Origin: Phialocephala subalpina
Taxonomy: Eukaryota; Ascomycota; Leotiomycetes; Helotiales; Mollisiaceae
Length of the DNA: 64,000 nt
Assembly (NCBI GenBank): GCA_900073065.1
Contig: FJOG01000010.1
Location: 1,600,666 to 1,664,665, forward strand
Reading direction: 5' to 3'
Under the pieces are notes generated by a model. It had not been told where the DNA came from, did no database searches, and saw nothing but the letters and a program-made list of their open reading frames with translations. The position numbers were made by a program, and so were the translations under genes. This document shows, piece after piece, positions 34,330 through 44,257 of the stretch (position 1 is the stretch's first letter; each line of letters opens with the position of its first letter).

Positions 34330-35242
34330 ACGGAGAAAATATCGTAATTGATCTGCTCCTCAAGTGCCACGAGGTCTACAGGCGGGAAGTAAATGTCGTT
34401 TGTTAGTAGCACCGGTATGAAATTACGCGTGAATCTCAGTTATAACTTCGTCAAAATATAGACATAAACAATCGTCGAGTTGCTGAACTCAAATACTTGT
34501 GCTTTGTGTCACCCTCAAGAAAAGCAGCTATCGTACAGAAAGTAGTCATAGGGGTAAAGAATCCAGTTAGGCTATAAGTGTGCTACGGGGCCGCATTCCA
34601 TTGATAATTGCAGAGCCTGATTCACTCTTGATTCTTTTGAACAACGACTTGAAGGAATATTCCGCTTTGTATATTTCAGGTTCTCGACTACCCGCAAGCA
34701 GAGATCCTCGCATTAGAGATCTTTGTAGCAGAGTGCTTTGTGCAAACTTGTTACCGCTCTTCAAATTTGTCTAGCTCGGAGGCGCTGTCACTAGCGTCAC
34801 CAGTCTCGACAAGGTCCTCATCGTAACCGTCTCGCTCCGGATCGGCGAAGGACTAATTATGGCGCCATTTCCTTTTGTAGGCATGAACCAGCTCTACTGG
34901 CTGACAACCCATGTATGACTGTAAAACATCCACACTCCCATGTCGAAGTGGTCATCCTCGGTTGGAGATGTGGAGGTATCGAGCAACCAATAATAGATGA
35001 AAAGGCACACCAAATCGCCTATTCCAACCACAGGTCTGGGTTTGGCCTAAATTCGTTTTTGAGTTCACTATTGCAACCCTAGAATGATGGGTTCAGTACG
35101 TAGCCTTAGAAAGCAGGCCTTCCAACATGCTGGGCATAAGGCCCCGCACCCAGGTGATGTCCTGTTTAGGCGACGTTCTCGATACAATGTTTTGAAGAAA
35201 TTCTGTCAAAAAGTTAGCTACACATTATCCCACTATATTCCT
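34330..35242. other. Intergenic region
   Basis: 3' flanks of the monooxygenase (plus) and the regulator pseudogene (minus). No gene is supported. ORFs at 34567-34774 occur on both strands and look like chance. Confidence 0.5.
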
Positions 35243-37676
35243 TCATTCTGGGGGTCGAATACCTTGCATAGATGCACCTAGAGTCCAGTATTGAGCAAAG
35301 CGCCTCAGGGCGAACTTGGTTATCTGGCACTGCAGAGAATGCAAGACGTCATTGTCGTTACTACCATGACTGTAAGGTCTTTGTGTTGCATACACTGCAG
35401 CTGGGCCGATTAAACCACCTGTCACAAGCGGCGATGCCAGAGACATGAAGTCGGGTGGCCACAAGCGTAATCCACGTAAGTGTTCATTGATATATTGGCC
35501 ACATATCTCGCCAAGCGTATCATATATGTGGTTGCTGTCGAAACTGGCGCAGGCGCTGCTCGAGCCCGGCAATTCGTATTGATTGCGGTGGGACTGGACT
35601 GAGATTTTCTCGAGTTCGAGACTAACAGACACAAATATGTGGGCGCTAAAGAAACAATCAGCCTGTAAACCAAGAAGCCTACAAGAGGTGTGATTGCTTT
35701 GCACTTACCTTTGTAGTAAGACCATGGTACAGAGGGCCCAATTCTTTTCAGCATAATTGCGATCTTCAAATACCATGTTCGCAGCGCAAATGTGGAACTT
35801 GGGCGGCAGGCTGAGAGCGAAGCAGTAGAGAGCAGACTCTAAGATCTCGAGATCGTGATTAGAGCGCTCCTGCTTGTCAAACTCCTGATTTGCTGACCGT
35901 AAAAGGTTGTTGGCCACGAGAAACCATGCATAGGCATCTTGATTCTCACAACCCTAAAGGCTTTTCCATGACTCTGATGGTCCTTTGGTGGATATTCGCG
36001 CTGACGGGGTCTGATGATTAGAAAACCACGCTCCATCACCCACCGGAAGCATGACATCCATCCTCAGTGAATCAAGATTGAACGGTTTGGAAGCAATTAC
36101 AGAAGCAAAAGTGTCCATTTGGAAAATAGCCCACCAAGCTCTGCGCTTCTCTTCTCTCTCGAGCCAAGTCAGTTCTGTGCCGTTTCCGTCCTCAGGTGGG
36201 TCTCGGTCAACCTGGTGAAGGGACAGACTGTAAGCCATTCGACAACACCATCCAACGCCGAGCCAAGCTTGAAATGTAGGCCCCAATGTGAGGTCATAAA
36301 GGTGAGAAGAATGCACCCCTGTAAAAAAATTGGAGACGGTCGGTCTTCGCTCTTGACGAAACGATCGCAGAGAGCTCTGGCCCTCTTTGCAAATTGCTCA
36401 CCCCGTTCCGTTGGTCCATCGGTCCACGTATCGTCCCATCCCGAGAACCGTGCCGAAAGGGCGAACATACCATTCAATAGCAAGGCCGTCTCGAAATCGA
36501 GTCCATGGTAACGGTCTTCACCACTGCGGTTCGATCCAAAAAATCTCTAAGTAGAGCTTCGGGCGGTGAAGCAGTGGTAAGAAGCATTGAACTCTGTCGA
36601 AGAAAAGCTCAACACTAGGAAGTGTTAGTAGATGTCCACATCAGCCTAAATCATGGTGCGTTCACTTACAGATGATCTGCCACGTGTGTTGGTACATGTG
36701 TCGATAATAAGCCACACTGATCATTAGACAGCTGCAATGGGGATTGTGAAGACCTAGTATCGCTAAGCGCCTGCACCGAGCAAGTACTGTTGTGCCTTAT
36801 TCTAGAGGTGTTAGGTTTTGACTTTGAGAGATTTACATTATTTGCTGTCGTGATCTGGCGGTTGCAGGATTCTGCACTATTCAGATAATCCAGGTCTTCC
36901 GTTGTCAAATCGGTGCTCAGATGGTCGGATGATGCAGCGTGGGTAGCGGCGGGGCTCAACAATCCTTGTGGATATTGCTGCTGAAGTGTTGAGTAATGGA
37001 ACAGGTCAAAGAAGAGGTTATCCGGCGTCCCGGCAGACGTTGCTAGATGTTGAACATGCCCCCGGCTCGGAAATCGATTGCAGGATGGATTCTCCCAATA
37101 TACTGTCGAATCACTGAACGAAGCTGCCTGCTGCATGTTTGGCGAAACGTCGAATTCATTGGTCTGTTTTGTTTGGGACGGCGCTCTGATAGTACTCTCT
37201 AGCACTGATTGGTCTTGTTGGTTGTTTGGAGAATGTTGGAAAGCCGGCGAAGACTGTCCTGCACACGAGGGAAAGTCAGACATACTTCCACCAGCCTCCT
37301 GCGCGGGGCTCTTCGCCTCCGTTAGACGCCCCGTATAGCGCTGACGTCGATTCACTTTCCGGGCGATAGGATATATACAGCCGGTCCCAATGCGGCCGCA
37401 TAATGAGCATGAGGCTGTTTCATATCACCTGCAAACACCATCGAGAGTCAGAGCAGACAAGCTATTGGGAAGAGCGGGTGGGAGAGCATATGCGGACGAA
37501 CATCTTGTCTTCTTCCTGCAACGGTAAATCTCCATCAGCATCAGATGCGCGGGTGAAAGAATTGAGGCGGGGTTTGGTTTCTACCTTCTACACTCTTCAC
37601 AGGCCCGATGGACTGGTGGTCTTTTCTGCGAGTTGTCGAAGGAGCTGATGTATTGCATCCAGCCTGCATCCATCAT
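35243..37676 (-). pseudogene. Zn2Cys6 transcription factor, multiply disrupted
   Basis: Start MMDAGWMQYIS at 37676. Exon 1 (37676-37585) and exon 2 (from 37515) join to RACEECRRKKTRC, the first half of a Zn2Cys6 binuclear cluster. The second half, CSLCGRIGTGCIYPIARK, lies at about 37415-37360, but the two halves do not read through: the frame that fits CSLC has a TGA at 37425-37427, and the alternative splice (CDMKQP) needs a 1-nt indel near 37410. A Ser/Thr/Gln-rich linker (37355-36670) and the fungal-specific middle homology region follow (LVELFFDRVQCFLPLLHRPK; TLGPTFQAWLGVGWCCRMAY; EKRRAWWAIFQMDTF). Further lesions are one T too many at 36538-36543, a 1-nt loss near 36300 and a TAG at 35954-35956 (CAG to TAG). 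The C-terminal exon ends at 35243. It was probably the pathway regulator of the neighbouring oxygenase cluster. Confidence 0.8.
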
Positions 37677-37683
37677 GGTGATT

Positions 37684-37712
37684 GATGAGGATGATGAGGA
37701 TGATGAGGATGG
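37684..37712. repeat. 9-bp tandem repeat (GATGAGGAT)3
   Basis: Three tandem copies lie immediately upstream of the regulator start codon (minus strand), probably within its 5' leader. Confidence 0.8.
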
Positions 37713-38173
37713 GCTGCGCGTCAAGTGACCCGAGCGAGCCGATGCCTTTCCCTTCGAGAACGTAGAGCCGTACGTATAGTTACGAGTGTATCAACGGGTT
37801 TTGGTCTGGGCGAAGAGATGGATGCAGGAGAATAGACGGAGAGGCGAGGAGATGTCGATGGACGGATGCAGCAGTAGAGACGCAGATTCGCTGTCGAGGG
37901 GTGGATACAGGGCAAAACGGACGAAGAGAAGGGGAGATGTCAAGGAATGGACGGAGGATCCGGACAGTAACGGCGCGAAACGGGCAAATGCGGGGAAAAG
38001 AGTGGAGAGCCATTCCCGTTACCGAGTCCAACTGGCAGCGATAGTAGCGCCGTCTGCTCAAACGGGCGTTGGTTACGAAGGGTACAGATATCCGGCAACT
38101 GTGACGGAAGAGGTGATAAGTAGTGTGACGGAGGAGTATAGGTTCGTACAACCACAGGCGGTTCTAGCTAGAC

Positions 38174-38195
38174 CCACAGGCCTGTGGCTATAGCC
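38174..38195. repeat. Overlapping perfect palindromes
   Basis: CCACAGGCCTGTGG (38174-38187, 14 bp) overlaps GGCTATAGCC (38186-38195, 10 bp). Related CACAGGCGG and CACCTGTG words flank them. No gene crosses this site. Confidence 0.8.
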
Positions 38196-38885
38196 AGGCA
38201 CCTGTGTTTGCAACCGGAATCAAAGTTAATCCACACGCCGTGAGTGGTCGAGTTATGGCCTTAATATTTGAGGATATACTTTCCGAAGCCGCTGAGAAGG
38301 GGAGTACCAAATGAAATGCCTATGTTCGTCTCTCTTTTATGTTTCCCTAGGTGCATATATGAATGATCCACCTGGTCCAGGAGAGTGACTACCGTCTCTG
38401 GTGACAGCGGTGAGTAATACGAAAGTTGTACCTGAATTTTAGACAACCAGCTTCTACGCTTTTCGGGATGTACCAAGCATAGGCAAAGTAGAAATAGGAT
38501 TGATTACTAGATTATTGTTCACTAAGGTTTCGCAAGGTGAGACTGAGCCCTGGAGATGGCGGGGTAAAATAAACCCCACCTTCCGCTTTCGGACAGACAG
38601 GGCCCTTCGTCACGACTCGAGAACATTTTCTTCGTGAGAACCTCCCTCTGTTGATCATCTTTCAAATTTTCTTTTCGCCACTGTTTCTGGAAGCTATCCA
38701 CCATCGATCGAGCGGTCCCCCAGAAGGCCTGCTGAACATCTCTATTGGACTCGCAGTGGTGCATGTGAAGTATCACCGGATGACTCGAAAACAGCCTGAA
38801 TTCACGTAATCCACAGCCTTCAAATACCAACCCACCCGCTTTCCTCCCTCAGTACAGCAGAGAATCATCTTCGCCGAAGTCAGAT

Positions 38886-39932
38886 ATGGGGCTTCTCGAT
38901 CTCCCAGTCGAGATCCTGATTCTCATTCCCAACCATCTGCGCAACATCGAGGATTTCATGAGCGCATCTTCGTCCTGCAGGACACTGCGAAATGCTTTCC
39001 AAGGCACCGATCCTCATCAAATCCTTCGCCTGGCTGGCGCAGCATCGCGAATCTTCTTTCATCCAGATCCATACTTCCTGATCGCTGCGACAGTTCGTCA
39101 AGTCAGTGATTGGGCTCTCGAGAGTCAGGAGAATACCGAGATCCTGCGCAAGGCATTTATGGGCGGGATCGAGGGGCTGTACGACCTCTGCATCGAGAAA
39201 GCAGGCCTCACAATGGAAGACGTCCGCAGACTTCACGCAATGCGTTTCACGGTCCTAAATCCAATGTCGGATTTCATCGATAAAATCGCTGGAAAGCAAT
39301 GGTACTCAACACCCAACTTCTGGGATGGTGGGGTATCAGACGCAAACACGGTCGCCTGTGAAGCAGAACGAGCCCTCTTCCAGATCATCATTTACGGCGA
39401 ACTCTTCTCATCAACAATGCGAGCACATCTCCAGCCCGAATTGAACCTTCCTCGTTTTGATTTTCACTTTCGGTTGGATTATATCAGGTATTGTATCCCG
39501 GACTGGATTTGTGAGATGGGAGCTCCGGGTATTGATCGCCCGTTGCCGGTTGGTCCATACGCACCCGAAGAGATGAAAGTAAATCATTTGCCTGCAGATC
39601 AGATTGCGTTGAACCATGTTCTGAACTGTCGTCGTTGGAGAGAATCCTGGGAGCGAGTTCGGAGGCAAATCGGAGAGGACTTCCAGCTAGAGTGGAAACA
39701 GGATATGTGGCATTCAGCTGTCCAGTGTCAAGGATTGGAGGGACTCGAGATGTTGAGACCGGGAGGTGTTGAGAAATGGCGCGACAGGTTGACAGAAATC
39801 AGGAATCGGATTGAGAAGCTGGAGAAGATGCCTGAGGTGTACGACTTTCATCCTCGAAGTCAACAGGGGACTGAATATCCGTTCATGGCGAATGAGGTGT
39901 ACATTTTAATGTGCGGGCTGTGGCCATGGTAA
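38886..39932 (+). CDS. F-box protein (348 aa)
   Basis: Intronless frame with the ATG at 38886. The N-terminal 45 residues are an F-box: MGLLDLPVEILILIPNHLRN followed by SASSSCRTLRNAF. The Leu-Pro-x-Glu-hydrophobic start and the Cys-Arg-x-Leu-Arg end are typical of fungal F-boxes. F-box proteins bind Skp1 and present substrates to the SCF ubiquitin ligase. The rest has no recognisable repeats (no WD40, LRR or Kelch); it is aromatic- and Trp-rich (for example WKQDMWHSAVQCQ) with a helical stretch near 290-320. This architecture is common in large Leotiomycete families of unknown substrate. The start codon is the first ATG in frame and no lesion is visible. Confidence 0.83.
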   Translation: MGLLDLPVEILILIPNHLRNIEDFMSASSSCRTLRNAFQGTDPHQILRLAGAASRIFFHPDPYFLIAATVRQVSDWALESQENTEILRKAFMGGIEGLYDLCIEKAGLTMEDVRRLHAMRFTVLNPMSDFIDKIAGKQWYSTPNFWDGGVSDANTVACEAERALFQIIIYGELFSSTMRAHLQPELNLPRFDFHFRLDYIRYCIPDWICEMGAPGIDRPLPVGPYAPEEMKVNHLPADQIALNHVLNCRRWRESWERVRRQIGEDFQLEWKQDMWHSAVQCQGLEGLEMLRPGGVEKWRDRLTEIRNRIEKLEKMPEVYDFHPRSQQGTEYPFMANEVYILMCGLWPW

Positions 39933-40656
39933 TGAGAAATGAACGCGCGTATCTCTTCCACAGTCAGCCGTTGTCTTCAATTGAGAAAGGATACTTCTTG
40001 GGTGCTCAACGGGAAGGAAGAACTCAAGATGAAAATACCGGCTTGGCTGATGTCGATTGCGGTATGTATTTAGGCTCGTTCCGAATTGAGTTGATAGCTC
40101 GCATAACACCAATATGGCAGAATCCGACAACCTGGTTATGTTGGTAATGCTAAGAAGATCTTTTGGCAGGATCTTTTATTCTCCATTTCTGCGTATCTGC
40201 GAAAATCTTCAGCTTCAAGGCGGACTCTGATCACGGCCGAGAAGAAAGATGTACTCGGGTCCAGGAAACTCTCTCCCTTTCCCCATACCTGGAACCGAAT
40301 CCCCGAGTCGCTAACAATCCCATCCCGCTTCAGCACTGACAGTGATGCACAATTCAATTATTCGCTAAATTTAGGGGGTCAGCGCTGCAAGTTGTGGCGT
40401 CGAACAGCACTCTTCACTGCCAATCAGCGCCTTCCCTCCCCTCGCTTTCCCCTATCGGGCGACTCGGGCTCCGACGGCGACCGAATTTAGGGTAACCACA
40501 CTATCGGATTGCTGCAGATAAGGGCCTTGTCAACGTTCAAATTAGGCGGCTCTCCCCAGGCCCAGAACATGTGAATGGACGGCAGGTCTTGGCTCAATTC
40601 AGCTCGTCCAACATCTCGTTCTTTTCGCGTTCCTTTCTTTCTTTCCTTTCTTCACG
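39933..40656. other. Intergenic region
   Basis: 3' flank of the F-box gene and promoter of the O-fucosyltransferase-like gene. The 60 bp before its ATG are strongly pyrimidine-rich (ctttctttctttcctttcttc), a common fungal start-site context. Confidence 0.55.
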
Positions 40657-42024
40657 ATGATACTCCTGTCAATGCTCACAATGCTCCTCCTCGCAAAAGC
40701 AAAATCGATTCGAAACTCCCGCCACGCTCCTCTGATCGCAGTCGGAGCCGTCGTGTTTCTGGTGTCTCTCGTTTATCTACGACCCGCAATCTTCACCATC
40801 CCCACGTTTTCGTTTTCTCCATCCCATCCCGTCGAAGTCGAAATCTCGCACAACGAACTCCTCGAAACGACAGATCTATTCGATGATCCATTCCTCGAGT
40901 CTCCTGCGATTAAGAACCTCTGCGAGAGGACGGAATGGAATCCAAAGGTGTTGTTTACCTGCAATAGGTCTGGGGGCGGTGTTGGTAACCTGCGGAACTC
41001 GATATTGAATTGTGTGCGGTATGCTATCTCCGCTGGTGCAGGCCTCACTCTGCCACGAGTTATTCTGCGAGATCCGAACGATATCTCGCACATCTGGGAA
41101 CGAGAGACAATATCCTTTGATTATATATTCGACGAGACGCATTTTGTGGAAAGCCTGAGGTTGTCGTGTCCGCAGCTACAATTGTTTGATGACGCGAAGG
41201 AGTTCCAAGAAGAAGCGGAGGAAGATCCGATTTTGTTGTTGCCGGAGAGTTTGATGGAGGATACGCCTACGGGAATCGCACACCCTGAAAGATGGAGGGG
41301 GAAGTTTTATGGGTGGTTGAGTAAGGAGCGGGATACGGATTCGAGGGTTGTTGTTGATTTGGATCGGTCATATCTCAAATACCCTATATACTCGGATATG
41401 GACGACTTTGCGTTGAGTTTTGGCAAGATCCTCAAGTTTCGAAAGGAGGCGAGAGAGCTGGCTACAACGGTGTTGAAGAATCTGGCTTCTAAGTACGATC
41501 TACATGCCAATTTCGGAGACAATATCTGGAAAAACACTTTCTTTGGCGCACATCTTCGTACAGAGGTCGATTCACAGAGGGGGTTCCCGGTCGAGGTCTA
41601 CGAATACTCGAAATACTCCGTCCAATCACACTACTACCTCGATCAAGCTTCTACGTCAGGACTACCCGTCATCTACCTTGCATCCGGCGACGTCCATGAA
41701 CTGTACAAATTCACGCAAGACGCACATCTATACAACATCACCGTATCAACGAAACACGACCTGGTCAATGGGGAAGATAAGACCAAACTGGAGAATTTGA
41801 CGTTCGATCAGCAGGCTTTGGTGGATTATTTGGTGTTGATGAAGAGTTCGGAGTTTGCGGGCGTGGGACATTCGAGCTTTGCGTGGAATATTGCTTTGTG
41901 GAGACATCAGTTTGCGAAACAGAGGGATCATTTGAGTGGGCCGCAGTTGATGAGTGATGAGTTGAGTCAGATTTATGGGACGGTGGGACAGTATTTGGAG
42001 TATGCTGCTTGTCTTTGGCCTTGA
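40657..42024 (+). CDS. O-fucosyltransferase-like type II membrane protein
   Basis: Single exon of 455 residues. A short basic cytosolic N-terminus (KAKSIRNSRH) precedes one membrane anchor (about 24-42, LIAVGAVVFLVSLVYL), as in Golgi type II glycosyltransferases. The lumenal part carries CNRSGGGVGNLRNSILNCV at about 102-120, resembling the first GDP-binding motif of the fungal O-fucosyltransferase-like family, then THFVESLRL. FGAHLRTEVDSQRGFP (about 293-308) matches the HLR-x-E-x-D motif of GT65/GT68-type folds. A late VGHSSFAWNIALWR (about 407-420) matches the S-x-F-x-x-N/D motif. Fungal members are uncharacterised and their donor and acceptor are unknown. No lesion was seen. The second in-frame ATG at codon 6 is an alternative start. 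Confidence 0.78.
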   Translation: MILLSMLTMLLLAKAKSIRNSRHAPLIAVGAVVFLVSLVYLRPAIFTIPTFSFSPSHPVEVEISHNELLETTDLFDDPFLESPAIKNLCERTEWNPKVLFTCNRSGGGVGNLRNSILNCVRYAISAGAGLTLPRVILRDPNDISHIWERETISFDYIFDETHFVESLRLSCPQLQLFDDAKEFQEEAEEDPILLLPESLMEDTPTGIAHPERWRGKFYGWLSKERDTDSRVVVDLDRSYLKYPIYSDMDDFALSFGKILKFRKEARELATTVLKNLASKYDLHANFGDNIWKNTFFGAHLRTEVDSQRGFPVEVYEYSKYSVQSHYYLDQASTSGLPVIYLASGDVHELYKFTQDAHLYNITVSTKHDLVNGEDKTKLENLTFDQQALVDYLVLMKSSEFAGVGHSSFAWNIALWRHQFAKQRDHLSGPQLMSDELSQIYGTVGQYLEYAACLWP

Positions 42025-42589
42025 AAGGCTCGGGGTGCTCAGCGGATCACCCAAAGAGCAAACGATCCTGGAAACCAGTCACCATCAAAGTTACAAACAA
42101 ATCCGGCTGAGGGGGATTTGCAACACACCAACAGGTATTTCCTGTGGCAACAATCGACGGTACATTCTACTCAAAGAGTCGGAGCCGACAAGCGGTTGGA
42201 GAGGCGACATATATGAGGCTCGAAGAGTGCTCGATTCAATGCAGGAAAGCATAGAACAGAGAGTACAGCTTTTCCAGGCGTCGAGCAAAAGAGGAAGGGG
42301 AGGAGATACCGGTAGACATCTAGCATGGTAGAGTTTCTGCGACTACCCATGCCTGAGTGAGACAGGACGGATATTGTGCAGTTGTGGGCGAAAACCTTAG
42401 ACGATACCAATCCAATACTTTTAGCTTGCAATGAAGTAGGATATTACAACTCACTTACAAGGACACCACGTCCTGTTTCCGCCCGCAACACTTAGATAAG
42501 ATTGATTCATTAAATATTATGGGCTCCTAGAATTCTAATGATATTTTATTTGTGATTTTTGGATCCGATTTAATAGAATTATCTAGCAG
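42025..42589. other. Intergenic region
   Basis: 3' flank of the glycosyltransferase-like gene. The 118-codon plus-strand ORF at 41975-42331 overlaps its end and is a shadow. A rather A+T-rich stretch at 42500-42580 leads to a possible 3' splice site (ctagcag) near 42588. Confidence 0.45.
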
Positions 42590-43676
42590 AGAGGGAATTT
42601 CAAGAGACTATATCCGAGCCAACCGAGCTGACAGGAGAATTTAGAGACGAGAGTGACTATGAGAACGTAATCAAGCAGATCGAAATAGACAAGGCTATGA
42701 ATACACGAGCTCAGCAGCGGCGCTTATTGAAAGAAACATACTTCTGGCCGATGGTCCAGCAACGTGCGAAGATGATTGGTGCATTGCCAACTCCCTCAGG
42801 CCCGAAAACCGAGATTACTCCTCAGGAGAGAATTACAGCAAAGAGGTTTGTACTTGCAATTGGACACGGCACGAGCAGGGACAATATTCTAATGAGAAAC
42901 AGAGGAGCAACTGCATTACTTCTCTACCGGACTAGCGAACTTAAGACACACTTCTTTCACTATCCAAAGAAACTCGATTTGTTACTCTCCTAGAATCAAG
43001 TATTCGACTTTCCTCTCCAACAACTTCGATTGAGAGTCATAGTTGAGGCGGCAAACGACTTTTCTGGTAAGTGTGACATTGGAGATAAGCGGATTTTTTT
43101 TTTTGAAAGACTCCGTGTTGTTCGAACAGAGGCCTGGGGAAATGATATTAGTGCTTGGGACCATGACGAAACAGAGTACAAGAATTTCTTGGCAGAGCAT
43201 ACCGTGGAAGCCACTTCCGTGAAGTCAAACAAATATGTCCTTTTCCATGACATAAATGGCGAACTTGATAGTAATAAAGCTATATTTGTCAATATAGTCC
43301 CTTATGAGGGTGAGTCTAGAGAAAGGGTGATAGGAAACAAGCTTGCCTCGACCAAACTCCTCTCTGTTTCTCCGTTGATCCCCGTCGCTCCGGGAGATTT
43401 TCTTGGCATATTTTCTAGGAAACTTCGATACTCGGATTCAAAGCCGTGGAAAACTGTCGAGGGCCTGTTCTAGGGCTTTGGCTAGACCATTTGGAAATAC
43501 CGGGCAAGTTGAATCAGATGAGGGTAGCCAAGCCTGGCGAGAAGACGAACGTCTGTTTTGCCTGGGAGGAAGTAAATGAAGCAAAGGGGGAGAAGTCCTT
43601 CTGTCAATATTAGAAAGTTCTAGTGGTTGCGACGAGGTACATCATGCCATTTGATCAGCTTATTCGCCCTCTTTGA
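42590..43676 (+). pseudogene. Relic of an unrecognised protein gene
   Basis: One frame from about 42590 to 43473 reads as coherent protein with a single TAG at 42991-42993 (LLLS, stop, NQVFDFPLQQL; CAG to TAG would explain it). Near 43465 the frame shifts by one and continues as GPVLGLWLDHLEIPGKLNQM and PGEKTNVCFAWEEVNEAKGE, meets another TAG where Trp would fit, and ends about 43676. Visible segments include FVLAIGHGTSRDN, IVEAANDFSGKCD, SKPWKTVEG and VVATRYIMPFDQLIRPL. I do not recognise the family. A run of eleven T at 43094-43104 encodes FFF. Two stops and one frameshift mark it as a dead gene, or as a poorly sequenced one. Confidence 0.6.
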
Positions 43677-43854
43677 CTGGGCTGTAAATAGGCAGTCTGC
43701 GAACGATGCCTCGGCACGACCATCACGAAGGAGGATAGCACAAGAGAACCAGGATTGCAATGAAGCAAAAGTAGAATAGGCCATAGAGTGAAATTGAGCG
43801 ACTATGTCGTAGTTTACTATCGGATCGGGAAAGGCGGCGGCACGGACGGGCCCG

Positions 43855-44063
43855 GAGGCGCTGAACTTAGCGGGCTTTGTCAGCCCTACGCTTGTATCTC
43901 ATCCCCCGGATCTTCACCAGGCGGCGGACCATTCATTTGCTATTCAAAAGAATGGGGATGTTTACAGCTGGGGCCTGAATAGTTTCGGCCAAACTGGAAT
44001 TGCTGAGAACTGGCTGAAAATCGCGGGGTTGAACACGGCTGACTTTGTAGCTTGGCTCAATTA
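43855..44063 (+). pseudogene. RCC1-repeat fragment
   Basis: A short frame at about 43920-44063 reads AADHSFAIQKNGDVYSWGLN then SFGQTGIAENWLKIAGL and ends in TAG. This is the classic RCC1 blade pattern (G-x-D/H-S-x-A-hydrophobic, G-x-hydrophobic-x-W-G-x-N, G-Q-hydrophobic-G). Intact RCC1 proteins have about seven such repeats; only one is present. The upstream part (about 43855-43915, SPTLVSS) may be the previous repeat in another frame. It is a relic of an RCC1-domain gene, inserted or left between two other remnants. Confidence 0.6.
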
Positions 44064-44159
44064 GCAACGATATCATCTAGGTTCGTGACAGATGAGAAAA
44101 CCGGTATAAGGGGAAAGGTAAGTACCATTCTTGACTCGATATAGCCCCTCCTTGTTATA

Positions 44160-44257
44160 AGTTTCTTTCTAGCATACTTCCCCCGATTGCTTAATACGAA
44201 AGCCAGCTTGCGAATGTTCGACAGCGTCTGTGGGTGCTCGGGGCCGACTTAGAGGAG
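44160..44257 (-). pseudogene. Post-stop TPR remnant
   Basis: In frame after the TAG at 44258-44260 and a second stop (TAA, 44246-44248), the sequence reads VGPEHPQTLSNIRKLAFVLS and NRGKYA, part of another TPR unit. The two stops sit where repeat copies have CAG and CAA/CAG, so C-to-T changes explain both. Confidence 0.7.

Larger units (their letters stand above)
37677..38885. other. Intergenic region with palindromes and a 9-bp repeat
   Basis: Upstream of the regulator pseudogene and the F-box gene. It contains gatgaggat x3 (37684-37712), a 14-bp perfect palindrome at 38174-38187 and an overlapping 10-bp palindrome at 38186-38195. The several 70-135-codon ORFs here overlap on both strands and lack family features. 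Confidence 0.5.

Noticed and set aside
37780..38193. Overlapping 123- and 135-aa ORFs on opposite strands
   Set aside because: Mutually antisense, Arg-rich and compositionally biased; typical of chance frames in GC-balanced DNA.
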